Assembly (NCBI RefSeq): GCF_000971195.1
Contig: NZ_BBLZ01000002.1
Location: forward strand, 310,001-374,000
Direction: 5' to 3'
From: Demequina soli
Lineage (GTDB): Bacteria; Actinomycetota; Actinomycetes; Actinomycetales; Demequinaceae
Length of the DNA stretch: 64,000 bases
Part shown: piece after piece, positions 21,601 to 27,453 of the stretch
How the letters are laid out: each line of letters starts with the position of its first letter
How positions within the stretch are numbered: position 1 is the stretch's first letter
Made by a program: the position numbers and the translations under genes
The notes under the pieces: model-generated
The model's database searches: none
What the model saw: only the letters and a program-made list of their open reading frames with translations
Told to the model about the DNA's origin: nothing

Positions 21601-22326
21601 GGGCTTCGCTTGGCGTGCGCATCGGGAGGCACCCTGGACCAGGACGCCTGCTATGGAGGCAAGCCAACCGACGAGGTGAGGAACGCTGGCGGATTCAACC
21701 GCCTCTACAACCGCGGCGGCAGCGCCCGCGAGCGGGAAAACACGTGGGGACAGGAAAACCAGGCGAACCGTGACGCGATCTTGACCCACCCGAGCAATCA
21801 GTGGTGGCTCAATATCGAAAACGGCGCTTTCACGTCCGCGACCTTTGGAGCCGTTTCCGAACCGATCCTTGGTGACTCCGCCGCGCAATGGTTGTTCTAC
21901 GGCACCGGGTTCGTCCTCGGCCTCCTCGGAGCGATCGTCGAATTGCCCGAAGAAGGAGCCGCAGTGGCCGGCGAGGGTGCCATACTCGCGGTAGACGGCG
22001 CCGCCGAAGCCATCGAGGCCGCCGCAAACACCGCAGACCATGTCCTCCCGATCGGGCCCGGTTCAGAGAAGGCGTGGACGGTACTGAATCGCGTTGATGG
22101 AAAGGGTTCGCCGCTACCCGGCTACAAGGGCGGCAGGGTCTTTGAGAATACGCAAGGCAAACTTCCCGAGTCGCCGGGTCTCACCTATCGCGAGTGGGAC
22201 GTGAATCCGTTCGTGAAGGGCGGGAACCGTGGAGCTGAACGCATCGTGACCGGTAGCGACGGCTCGGCGTACTGGACGGGCGATCACTACGACAGCTTCC
22301 TGATTTTCCGGGGGCCGACACCATGA
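15637..22326 (+). CDS. Secreted Rhs/YD-repeat polymorphic toxin with RNase Sa-type C-terminal domain
   Basis: About 2,229 residues. A Sec-type signal peptide (RGRF, then a hydrophobic stretch ending VPASASS) marks the start; GTG 15637 or TTG 15640 is likely. A SpvB/TcdB-like N-terminal region follows (GAFTYSIPLELPPAVVG, about 325-345). YD-type repeats run to about 1940 (for example TYAYDDDGNVVSM, YTYDAAGRMTSR). The Rhs core ends with RYYDPTLGRFISPDP (about 1947-1961) and YAGNNPIAYVDPTGL (about 1974-1988). The variable tip (about 1990-2229) has a hydrophobic stretch (YGTGFVLGLLGAIVEL) and ends in a guanyl-specific ribonuclease domain (about 2157-2229). Its probable catalytic residues are Glu2186, Arg2198, Arg2202 and His2217 (TGDHY), spaced almost as in RNase Sa. 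Such proteins deliver the tip into neighbouring cells. The stop overlaps the immunity gene. Confidence 0.9.
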   Translation: MLRGRFAVVPAVLACLIGFAVPASASSSTSTSASEAVSAVSQGSPGVATVADATVGVKDGLPLAVSPAGDAESGASSSAERWQDPVDPSQVLEVAPAVADGAVLPDDVFDLREASADVIDQAVGVDPVVGSASVDMPGGDGEDVPLVEVGDEVAVSTVEVDGAIPGASVAFTLRNTDPAADASWAELVVNPDAFAGAYGADYADRLELWAFPECSLDATASVDCLNGTQLPATVDSDTGALVVEVPVDPMAGTLGGGYGYGVGGPLHLGSSRGLLASLVDARHVAMATSASGTVLAAVSGPSGPGGTFTATDLPAPGTWGASGATGAFTYSIPLELPPAVVGTAPDLSLNYLSAAVDGRNIASNGQASAAGEGWDFSTGYIERIYTACANDGYSAHASDLCWKSPDSSDPGNAAYVLNLGGASYPLIWDGGNGYRTSDDRGWRITHHSGGSADNDDNNDEYFKLALPDGSRYFFGLGTLSDGTVTNSVATVPVFGDDSGEPRCNGSAASDYCVQGYRWMLDKALDRNENAVTYLYTRETNRYALGGDASKSVSYTSAISLGEVHYGQRDSDLTNYEVKVVVGARYRCMERTGTSFYNFDDDPACPSAVASNAASYPDVPLDLKCTATCSSSQDSPTFFTTKRYDFVLVQVKKASGGWVSAYRHQLGFAFPATDDGSARSLWLNTVQTRYYTLGDTSDYANGYAYAFDGDQLNNRVDWTQSVRALDKRRITSVYTPLGGRVDVDYATSYSPGTSRHCPMGGSAGNQNFTDWYAPVVAAGWDHNSWDCYPMFFDPDGAGGAAAGFGIFHKYRVESVKTYDLVGDAPMQSVSYEYVGSPAWAYQDDPLVARGAGVQTWNDDRGYTRVIATQGAGADTAVTATQYYRGMDGDWNANGTTKDATILNLVTNADVTDYRPLRGRELSTRVRNDDGDYMSTSTTAYNRDKTVDRPGVHDAVAVTVKYVDTAERVVDSNLVPTSQWRTRRVSTSYDEADRPVEVKTDDDIDTAGDIACTEMSYATAVGDDGSWSTVYDTSVWGQKYYQWFIAETITHEGTCDAGVVSARKRYLYDGADAVTGQHPIDGNVTTERTYTDHSHTASTSATYTPAGRVLTQTSANQDGATTPATTTYSYSGIGTSPRTATVTRASASTPTFTSSATYEVAFGQPTRTQDEQGQVTYYQYDKQGRLTDGWAPRQSGNAATLDTSLSRTVHYNYSGSARFGQSRTEPARVEQVLAPDNSAMRAKQRTLTLFNGSGQPFEVHTPTADGTSGRLVTNTRYDELGRVFRQSEPYLSTTAYDMDAAPANPSSLATIGVPYSETLYDWAGRAVEVDRKNGYTYLSRTSTEYHGDRTNTISLGKNGAVGSSSTARLDSRGRTAMVLQHEGWDSTADRPTGADIVTTYTYGVNSSTGEAKTTATDAAGSATITTTDLAGRTIKLDDPNGGVTTYAYDDDGNVVSMSSPAGVIAMTYDVWDRTTKREALPKSSSTADATTTWRYDTAPNGTASLPGMLFKTAHTTPAGTVISRVDAVDDYGAVTQASTVLPSTSALGELAGTTYTASTSYDQWGRATSATLPAVGDMPAETLTTSYDAWSRPTRLASGATTFVTGETYQPDGKTDTRTYGNAASTQLTYDGAGRVATIEASLRNGTTAVQSDSYTYNDDGTLKSVWNGVTNVRQCYVYDGYVRLTQAWTQTGSCSATAPSTWNVGATAYSNTWEYGNAGRIGSTTTSTGDGTTATRTYTYTDPNHPTAVTTVTGGATGHYTYDAAGRMTSRTNPSGTGADTLTWDPLSNLATAGAETYLYDGSGQRIARIANGAATVWVGPDEITDTNTAATSGVSATRTYTFHGKTVAVRHAGDINHDGADDTGIQLIFTDLQGSAEASLNVTLINGVMQTTTTTTGAAWQAYSPYGSTRGSSNLLQSRGWLGQVEDTTNPASSTGTSTGLTYLNARYYDPTLGRFISPDPILIPGDPRTLDPYMYAGNNPIAYVDPTGLRLACASGGTLDQDACYGGKPTDEVRNAGGFNRLYNRGGSARERENTWGQENQANRDAILTHPSNQWWLNIENGAFTSATFGAVSEPILGDSAAQWLFYGTGFVLGLLGAIVELPEEGAAVAGEGAILAVDGAAEAIEAAANTADHVLPIGPGSEKAWTVLNRVDGKGSPLPGYKGGRVFENTQGKLPESPGLTYREWDVNPFVKGGNRGAERIVTGSDGSAYWTGDHYDSFLIFRGPTP

Positions 22327-22850
22327 CGGAACCCCTGCCGCTGATGACGGTTGATCCTGAGCTCCGAGTCATGCTGCTTGAGGGCGATGCCGAGTCGATT
22401 GGTACGGCTGTGATGGGCTGGGGCGACGCTGGCTTGACCGCCCGCGTAGTCCGCGGACGCAAGATGCGGAGCCGGAGAGGCGTGCTCGACGAGTTCGCCG
22501 CGGCGTTGCAGTTCCCGCCATACTTCGGCGACAACGAGGACGCGTTCAACGAGTGCATCGCTGAGCTCGAGGCACTTCCTGCTGGCGCCGGCTATGTCGT
22601 CACGATCACCGAGCCTGACCAGGTACTGGCTGATGAGGACGCGGCAGCGCTCGAATGGCTAGTTCGTTCCCTAACGTCGGCCGCCGCGGACTGGGCCCAG
22701 TCAATTGAACTCGGCGAGTGGTGGGACCGGCCAGCTGTCCCGTTCCATGTTGTTCTCGCAGGAGAGAATGCCCACGTCGTGCAGGCGGCCCGTCGGTGGT
22801 CAAGCGCAGGGGCAGCTGTGATTCCGCTCGGGGGCCTTGATGGCGGCTGA
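22323..22850 (+). CDS. Barstar-like immunity protein
   Basis: A 175-residue protein starting on an ATGA overlap with the Rhs toxin, the usual arrangement for a cognate immunity gene. Residues about 45-70 carry the barstar signature FPPYFGDNEDAFNEC, comparable to the barstar helix with Tyr29, Asp35 and Asp39; here Asp35 is kept and Asp39 is replaced by Glu. Barstar binds and blocks barnase and also RNase Sa-type enzymes, so pairing with the upstream RNase tip is consistent. It is longer than classical barstar (about 90 residues), with an extra C-terminal half of unknown role. No signal peptide is seen, so it acts in the cytoplasm. Confidence 0.87.
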   Translation: MTEPLPLMTVDPELRVMLLEGDAESIGTAVMGWGDAGLTARVVRGRKMRSRRGVLDEFAAALQFPPYFGDNEDAFNECIAELEALPAGAGYVVTITEPDQVLADEDAAALEWLVRSLTSAAADWAQSIELGEWWDRPAVPFHVVLAGENAHVVQAARRWSSAGAAVIPLGGLDGG

Positions 22851-23253
22851 GGGACACTGGATCTGGCGGTCCCGTGGCGCGAAGGCTGACACCCTGACGG
22901 GTGAGAGCCAGCCGAGGATCAGCGCACGCCAGCTGCTTCTGTTCCTAGCCGCCGTGATCGCCGCCTTGGCGGCGATCAGCGGCTTCACGACCGCATCGGC
23001 GTCCGCGAGCCTCGTGGCAGAAACCCGCGTCGGGGCCCTCACCATTGCCGGCACCGTTCTCGTCGGGCCACCCGAACGCATCACCGCAGGTCAGCAGCTG
23101 GAAAACCACGCCACGGCCCCGGATTTCGTGGTGGCTACCGGTGTTGCCGCAAACGGCGCACTCAGGCCCGGCTGGACTGGCTCGTCGGCGGCGACGTCAA
23201 GCGCCTGGTGCTGCGCTTCAACAGCCTCGACAAGCGGTAGGCGCCGGCGCTAG
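22840..23253 (+). pseudogene. Truncated membrane ORF at the right edge of the island
   Basis: An open frame of 137 residues that starts with ATG inside the end of the barstar gene. It has a basic N-terminus and one hydrophobic helix (about residues 32-55, LLLFLAAVIAALAAISGF). At about residue 115 the frame runs out of unique sequence into the 66-bp repeat, read there in a frame different from PcrA (ending STSGRRRR). The natural C-terminus therefore looks cut off by the island boundary. I do not recognise the family. It could be a remnant of a membrane partner of the toxin system, or still be expressed as a short membrane protein. Confidence 0.5.
23185..23250 (+). repeat. 66-bp direct repeat, right copy (pcrA 3' end remnant)
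   Basis: A copy of 15412-15477 with one mismatch, lacking the upstream pcrA body. It is followed directly by a -10-like TAGCGT (23251-23256) that probably serves the next gene, so this side looks like the original downstream flank of pcrA. Confidence 0.92.
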
Positions 23254-23280
23254 CGTTCCCCCAGGCAGTCAGGGGGGACG

Positions 23281-23892
23281 ATGCGCTGGTGGGCTCTGGG
23301 CGGGATCGCCACGGCGGTGCTGGTCGCGGTCCTCGCGGTGCCCTGGGTGCCGGCGGACGCGGCCACCACGGTGCCGGTCGAGCGCTCCTGGACGCTGGCC
23401 GACGAGGAGTCGGGGCACTGCGTCGACGTCGGGCTCTCCACCGCCCTCGAGGGGACCGAGCGGCGCCCCGTCATAGCTGCGCTGCCGTGGAGGGCGTGGA
23501 CCGACACCTCGCTCGCGGGCGACACCGTCGCAAGCGTGCGCCCCGGCACGGGCTGCGACGGCAGCGGTGAGCTCACCTCGCTGAACGCCGGGATCGTGGT
23601 GGGTGACGCCACGTGCGGCGAGTGGGACTTCGCGGCGCCCACCATGAGCGACACGCTCGCCGAGACCACCTTCGGGTGCGACAGCTCGTCGCTGCGTCTC
23701 GACGTCGGCAACCTCAACCCCGCAGGCATGGAGTCGCACCAGGAGGCCGACCCGTGGTGGGGCCTGGGGCGCGACGGCTGCGTCGAGGTCATCGCGTGGG
23801 CCGAGTTCACCTGGAGGGAGGGCGAGAGCGCGCACGCGAGCGGCGCGGGCGTCCCCGAGCCCGAGCTGTTCTGCCTGTCCGACGCCGCGTGA
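23281..23892 (+). CDS. Secreted hypothetical protein with paired cysteines
   Basis: A 203-residue protein with a clear signal peptide (MRWWALGGIATAVLVAVLAV, cleavage near ADAA). The mature part contains six Cys, which suggests disulfide bonds, and short Trp-rich segments (GEWDF, ADPWWGLG). I do not recognise a family. ATG at 23281 is preceded by AGGGGGG as ribosome binding site. The start codon itself is part of a copy of the dispersed 10-mer (23276-23285). A -10-like TAGCGT lies at 23251 just outside the island. It is the first native gene after the Rhs island and was probably the original neighbour of pcrA. Confidence 0.7.
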   Translation: MRWWALGGIATAVLVAVLAVPWVPADAATTVPVERSWTLADEESGHCVDVGLSTALEGTERRPVIAALPWRAWTDTSLAGDTVASVRPGTGCDGSGELTSLNAGIVVGDATCGEWDFAAPTMSDTLAETTFGCDSSSLRLDVGNLNPAGMESHQEADPWWGLGRDGCVEVIAWAEFTWREGESAHASGAGVPEPELFCLSDAA

Positions 23893-23974
23893 GGCGCCGC
23901 CGGCCGCCCCCGGTCTCCCGCGCATCGTCCCCCGCCGCTAGGCTCATCCTGGACCGTTACCCCAGGAGGATGGC

Positions 23975-24928
23975 ATGTCGGACAAGACCTCGAAGGTGTC
24001 GATCGTCGGCGCCGGTGCCGTGGGCTCGACCCTCGCCTATGCAGGCCTGATGCGCGGATTCGCGCGCACGGTCGCGCTGTACGACATCAACACGGCGAAG
24101 GTCGAGGCCGAGGCGCTCGACCTCGCGCAGGGCATCCAGTTCATGCCCGAGGCGACGGTGCTCGGCTCGTCGGACATCGGCGTGGTCGAGGGATCCGACG
24201 TGGTGGTCATCACGGCCGGCGCGAAGCAGCAGCCGGGCCAGACCCGCATGGACCTCGCGGGCGCGACCATCTCGCTCATGGACAAGGTGCTGCCGCCGCT
24301 GCTCGAGGTCGCGCCGAACGCGATCTACATCCTCGTCACCAACCCCGTCGACGTGGTCACGTACGCCGCGATCAAGAAGTCGGGCATGGACCCGTCGCGC
24401 ATGTTCGGCTCGGGCACCGCGCTCGACACGTCGCGCCTGCGCCACCAGATCGCCGCGTACTGCGACATCGCGGTCGGCAACGTCCACGCGTACATCGCGG
24501 GGGAGCACGGCGACTCCGAGGTGGCGCTGTGGTCCTCGGCGACCATCGGCGGCCAGCCGCTCGTCGACTGGCGCGGGCGCGACGGCAACGTCGTCATGAC
24601 CGAGGAGGTGCGCCACCAGATCCACCACGACGTCATGCGCTCCGCCTACACGATCATCGAGGGCAAGGGTGCGACCAACTACGCGGTCGGCGCCGCCGGC
24701 GCGCGCATCGTCGAGGCGGTCCTGGGCGACCAGCGCCGCATCATGCCGGTGTCGACGATGATCGACTACCCGGGCGTGGGCGAGGTCTGCATGTCGCTGC
24801 CCGCCGTGATCGGCCGCAACGGCATCGAGCACCAGGCCGTCACGCCGATGGACGACGAGGAGAAGGCGCTCCTCGAGGCGTCCGCCCGGTCGATCAAGGA
24901 GACCGCGAACCGCTTCGGCGTGGGCTGA
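23975..24928 (+). CDS. ldh: L-lactate dehydrogenase
   Basis: A 317-residue cytoplasmic NAD-dependent enzyme reducing pyruvate to L-lactate. The Rossmann motif GAGAVGST is at the N-terminus and NAD-binding Asp is in ALYDIN. The substrate loop has KQQPGQTRMDL, with Gln (lactate specificity) where malate dehydrogenases have Arg. The catalytic His178 is in GEHGDSE. ATG at 23975 follows an AGGAGG ribosome binding site. The gene stands alone and is followed by a hairpin at 24939-24976. Length is typical. Confidence 0.95.
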   Translation: MSDKTSKVSIVGAGAVGSTLAYAGLMRGFARTVALYDINTAKVEAEALDLAQGIQFMPEATVLGSSDIGVVEGSDVVVITAGAKQQPGQTRMDLAGATISLMDKVLPPLLEVAPNAIYILVTNPVDVVTYAAIKKSGMDPSRMFGSGTALDTSRLRHQIAAYCDIAVGNVHAYIAGEHGDSEVALWSSATIGGQPLVDWRGRDGNVVMTEEVRHQIHHDVMRSAYTIIEGKGATNYAVGAAGARIVEAVLGDQRRIMPVSTMIDYPGVGEVCMSLPAVIGRNGIEHQAVTPMDDEEKALLEASARSIKETANRFGVG

Positions 24929-24938
24929 GCCCTCGCGG

Positions 24939-24976
24939 GACGATGCGCGGCTCGCCTCGGTGGGCCGCGCATCGTC
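24939..24976. terminator. Hairpin after ldh built from two copies of the dispersed motif
   Basis: GACGATGCGCGGC (24939-24951) pairs exactly with GCCGCGCATCGTC (24964-24976) around a 12-nt loop, 10 bp after the ldh stop. The left arm contains the full 10-mer GGACGATGCG; the right arm is a 9-of-10 copy in the opposite orientation. Confidence 0.75.
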
Positions 24977-24987
24977 GCGTCCGCGGA

Positions 24988-25005
24988 GCGGGACCATGGT
25001 CCCGC
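24988..25005. promoter_or_regulatory. Perfect 18-bp palindrome upstream of sucC
   Basis: GCGGGACCATGGTCCCGC is its own reverse complement. It lies about 20 bp upstream of the -10 at 25024, overlapping the -35 zone, where an operator for a dimeric repressor or activator would sit. The regulator is unknown. Confidence 0.5.
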
Positions 25006-25023
25006 GGTGTCGGCGGGCCTGGG

Positions 25024-25029
25024 TAGCAT
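25024..25029 (+). promoter_or_regulatory. sucCD -10 element TAGCAT
   Basis: TAGCAT lies 61 bp upstream of the sucC ATG. The leader between them contains GTGAGGA near the start as ribosome binding site and a small GC-rich hairpin (GGCGCGCC region). Confidence 0.4.
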
Positions 25030-25090
25030 GAGTCCCGCAGCATCGGACCAGCGCGCCGACGAGGGCGCGCCCTTCGCGTGAGGACAGTGC

Positions 25091-26260
25091 ATGGACCTGT
25101 ACGAGTACCAGGCGCGCGACATGTTCGAGAAGCACGGCGTACCCGTGCTTCCGGGCATCGTCGCCGAAACCCCCGCCGAGGCGCGTGCCGCGGCCGAGCA
25201 GCTGGGCGGCGTCGTCGTCGTCAAGGCGCAGGTCAAGGTGGGCGGACGTGGCAAGGCGGGCGGCGTCAAGGTCGCCAAGACCCCGGACGAGGCCGAGGCG
25301 CACGCCGCCGCGATCCTCGGGATGGACATCAAGGGGCACACCGTGCACCGCGTGATGATCGCGGCCGGCGCCAGCATCGCCGAGGAGTTCTACTTCAGCG
25401 TCCTCCTGGACCGCGCCGAGCGCCGCTACCTCGCCATGTGCTCCGTGGAGGGCGGCATGGAGATCGAGCAGCTCGCCGTCGAGCGTCCCGACGCCCTCGC
25501 GCGCGTCGCCGTCGACCCGATCGTGGGCATCGACGAGGCCAAGGCCTACGAGATCGTGGACGCCGCCCGCTTCCCCGCGCAGCTGCGGGACCAGGTCGCC
25601 GGCGTCATCCAGAAGCTGTGGACCGTGTACGCCGAGGAGGACGCGACGCTCGTCGAGGTCAACCCGCTGGTGCGCACCGAGGACGGCAGCATCGTCGCCC
25701 TCGACGGCAAGGTCACGCTCGACGCGAACGCCGACTTCCGTCACCCCGACCACGAGGCGCTCGAGGACAAGGCCGCCGCGGACCCGCTCGAGGCGAAGGC
25801 CAAGGGCCTGGGCCTCAACTACGTCAAGCTCGACGGCTCCGTCGGCATCATCGGCAACGGCGCGGGCCTGGTCATGTCGACCCTCGACGTGGTGGCCTAC
25901 GCGGGCGAGTCCTTCGGCGGCCAGAAGCCGGCGAACTTCCTCGACATCGGCGGCGGCGCGTCCGCGGCCGTCATGGCCAACGGCCTCGACGTCATCCTCA
26001 ACGACCCGCAGGTGAAGAGCGTGTTCGTCAACGTGTTCGGCGGCATCACCTCGTGCATCGAGGTCGCCAACGGCATCGTGGGCGCGCTCGCGACCCTCGG
26101 CGACGAGGCGTCCAAGCCGCTCGTCGTGCGCCTCGACGGCAACGCCGTCGAGGAGGGCCGTGCGATCCTCGCCGCCGCGGACCACCCGCTCGTCACCATC
26201 GTCGAGACCATGGACGGCGCCGCGGCCAAGGCCGCCGAGCTCGCCGCCGCGGCCGCCTAA
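25091..26260 (+). CDS. sucC: Succinyl-CoA ligase, beta subunit
   Basis: A 389-residue ATP-grasp protein starting [19 protein letters not shown], the standard SucC N-terminus. The nucleotide-binding region has [18 protein letters not shown]. The C-terminal CoA-ligase flavodoxin-like domain has [10 protein letters not shown] and VFGGIT. With SucD it converts succinyl-CoA, phosphate and NDP to succinate, CoA and NTP in the TCA cycle. It is separated from sucD by 11 bp and shares its promoter. Length is normal. Confidence 0.97.
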   Translation: MDLYEYQARDMFEKHGVPVLPGIVAETPAEARAAAEQLGGVVVVKAQVKVGGRGKAGGVKVAKTPDEAEAHAAAILGMDIKGHTVHRVMIAAGASIAEEFYFSVLLDRAERRYLAMCSVEGGMEIEQLAVERPDALARVAVDPIVGIDEAKAYEIVDAARFPAQLRDQVAGVIQKLWTVYAEEDATLVEVNPLVRTEDGSIVALDGKVTLDANADFRHPDHEALEDKAAADPLEAKAKGLGLNYVKLDGSVGIIGNGAGLVMSTLDVVAYAGESFGGQKPANFLDIGGGASAAVMANGLDVILNDPQVKSVFVNVFGGITSCIEVANGIVGALATLGDEASKPLVVRLDGNAVEEGRAILAAADHPLVTIVETMDGAAAKAAELAAAAA

Positions 26261-26271
26261 GGAGCATCGCA

Positions 26272-27165
26272 ATGGCTATCTTCCTCACCGCCCAGTCCAA
26301 GGTGATCGTCCAGGGCATGACCGGCTCGGAGGGCATGAAGCACACCACGCGCATGCTCGCGTCGGGCACGCAGATCGTCGGCGGCGTCAACCCGCGCAAG
26401 GCCGGCACCGAGGTGGCGTTCGACGTGGACGGCGCCGAGCGCATCGTCCCCGTGTACGGCACCGTCGCCGAGGCGATCGAGGCCACCGGCGCGGACGTGT
26501 CCGTCGTGTTCGTGCCGCCGGCCTTCACCAAGGATGCCGTCATCGAGGCCGTCGACGCGGGCATGCCGCTCGTGGTCATCATCACCGAGGGCGTGCCGGT
26601 CGACGACACCGCGCAGTTCTTCACCTACGCGCAGTCCAAGGGCACGCGCCTCATCGGCCCCAACTGCCCCGGACTCATCACCCCCGGCCAGTCCAACGTG
26701 GGCATCACGCCCGCCTCGATCACGGGCCCGGGCCGCATCGGCCTGGTCTCCAAGTCGGGCACGCTGACCTACCAGATGCTCTTCGAGCTGCGCGACCTGG
26801 GCTTCACCACGGCCGTCGGCATCGGCGGCGACCCGATCGTGGGCACCACCCACATCGACTGCCTCGAGGCGTTCGAGAACGACCCCGACACCGAGGCGAT
26901 CGTCATGATCGGCGAGATCGGCGGCGACGCCGAGGAGCGCGCCGCCGCGTACATCAAGGAGCACGTGACCAAGCCCGTCGTGGGCTACGTCGCCGGCTTC
27001 GAGGCGCCCGAGGGCAAGACCATGGGCCACGCCGGCGCGATCGTGTCCGGCTCGGCGGGCACCGCTCAGGCCAAGAAGGAGGCCCTCGAGGCCGCCGGTG
27101 TTCGCGTGGGGAAGACCCCGTCGGAGACCGCGCGCCTCATGCGGGAGATCCTCACCGGGGCCTGA
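26272..27165 (+). CDS. sucD: Succinyl-CoA ligase, alpha subunit
   Basis: A 297-residue protein with the SucD CoA-binding Rossmann domain ([15 protein letters not shown]) and the ligase domain. The phosphorylated active-site His253 lies in [10 protein letters not shown], and GPNCPG is present. ATG at 26272 has AAGGAG upstream within the 11-bp gap from sucC. It is followed by a hairpin terminator at 27182-27211. A dispersed 10-mer occurs at 26440, but there it encodes a family-typical Arg-Ile-Val, so it may be fortuitous. Confidence 0.97.
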   Translation: MAIFLTAQSKVIVQGMTGSEGMKHTTRMLASGTQIVGGVNPRKAGTEVAFDVDGAERIVPVYGTVAEAIEATGADVSVVFVPPAFTKDAVIEAVDAGMPLVVIITEGVPVDDTAQFFTYAQSKGTRLIGPNCPGLITPGQSNVGITPASITGPGRIGLVSKSGTLTYQMLFELRDLGFTTAVGIGGDPIVGTTHIDCLEAFENDPDTEAIVMIGEIGGDAEERAAAYIKEHVTKPVVGYVAGFEAPEGKTMGHAGAIVSGSAGTAQAKKEALEAAGVRVGKTPSETARLMREILTGA

Positions 27166-27181
27166 TCCCTGGAGCTCGTGG

Positions 27182-27211
27182 CGGGGCCCTCACCTTCGGG
27201 TGGGGGCCCCG
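27182..27211 (+). terminator. Hairpin terminator after sucD
   Basis: CGGGGCCCTCACC (27182-27194) pairs with GGTGGGGGCCCCG (27199-27211) with one G-T wobble around a TTCG tetraloop, 16 bp after the sucD stop. Confidence 0.85.
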
Positions 27212-27257
27212 TTCGCGTGCCCGGGGACGATGCGCGGGTCGGCCTCGGCCGCGGGCC

Positions 27258-27350
27258 GTTCGCTGAGCACGGTTCCTCTGACGACACGCCGGCGAGAGGG
27301 GCAGCGGCTCCCGCGCTCGCGGCGTGTCGCGGAGAGAACCGTGCGCAGCA
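27258..27350. repeat. Intergenic inverted repeat, family B copy 1
   Basis: The left arm contains GCTGAGCACGGTTC and GACGACACGCC; the right arm GGCGTGTCG and GAACCGTGCGCAGC. The arms (about 30 bp, imperfect) pair around a roughly 30-nt centre. A second copy lies at 43856-43956 with the same arm ends. This copy fills most of the 288-bp gap between sucD and the DUF6350 gene; the rest holds the sucD terminator, one 10-mer at 27225 and the promoter zone. Confidence 0.7.
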
Positions 27351-27453
27351 ATGGGCGAGCGGGCCTACGCGTTTCGGCGGAGCGCGCGGTGCCGGCGCGG
27401 CATTCGGGCGCCCAGGTGTGGCGGTCCGCCGATCCCGACCCGCAGCGGCGACC

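Larger units (their letters stand above)
15412..23250. mobile_element. Rhs toxin-immunity island inserted at the 3' end of pcrA
   Basis: The segment is bounded by two direct 66-bp copies of the pcrA 3' end, each with the TAG stop and the following GGCGCCGGCGC. This is the footprint of insertion into a gene end that is rebuilt by the incoming DNA, or of a duplicative recombination. Inside lie a giant Rhs gene, its barstar-like immunity gene and a truncated ORF. The interior uses many T- and A-ending codons unlike its neighbours and contains no copy of the 10-mer that recurs about every 1.4 kb elsewhere. No integrase, transposase or phage gene is inside, so the mobilising enzyme is unknown. Confidence 0.72.

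Noticed and set aside
15412-23250. Prophage or transposon
   Set aside because: No phage structural gene, integrase, transposase or terminal inverted repeats; only direct repeats of a gene end were found.
26440-26449. 10-mer copy in sucD as evidence of selection
   Set aside because: There it encodes Arg-Ile-Val at a site that looks conserved in the family, so it may be chance; counted but not weighted.
27178-27453. N-terminal extension of the DUF6350 protein
   Set aside because: It would run through the sucD terminator and the family B inverted repeat; the conserved sequence starts after 27454.
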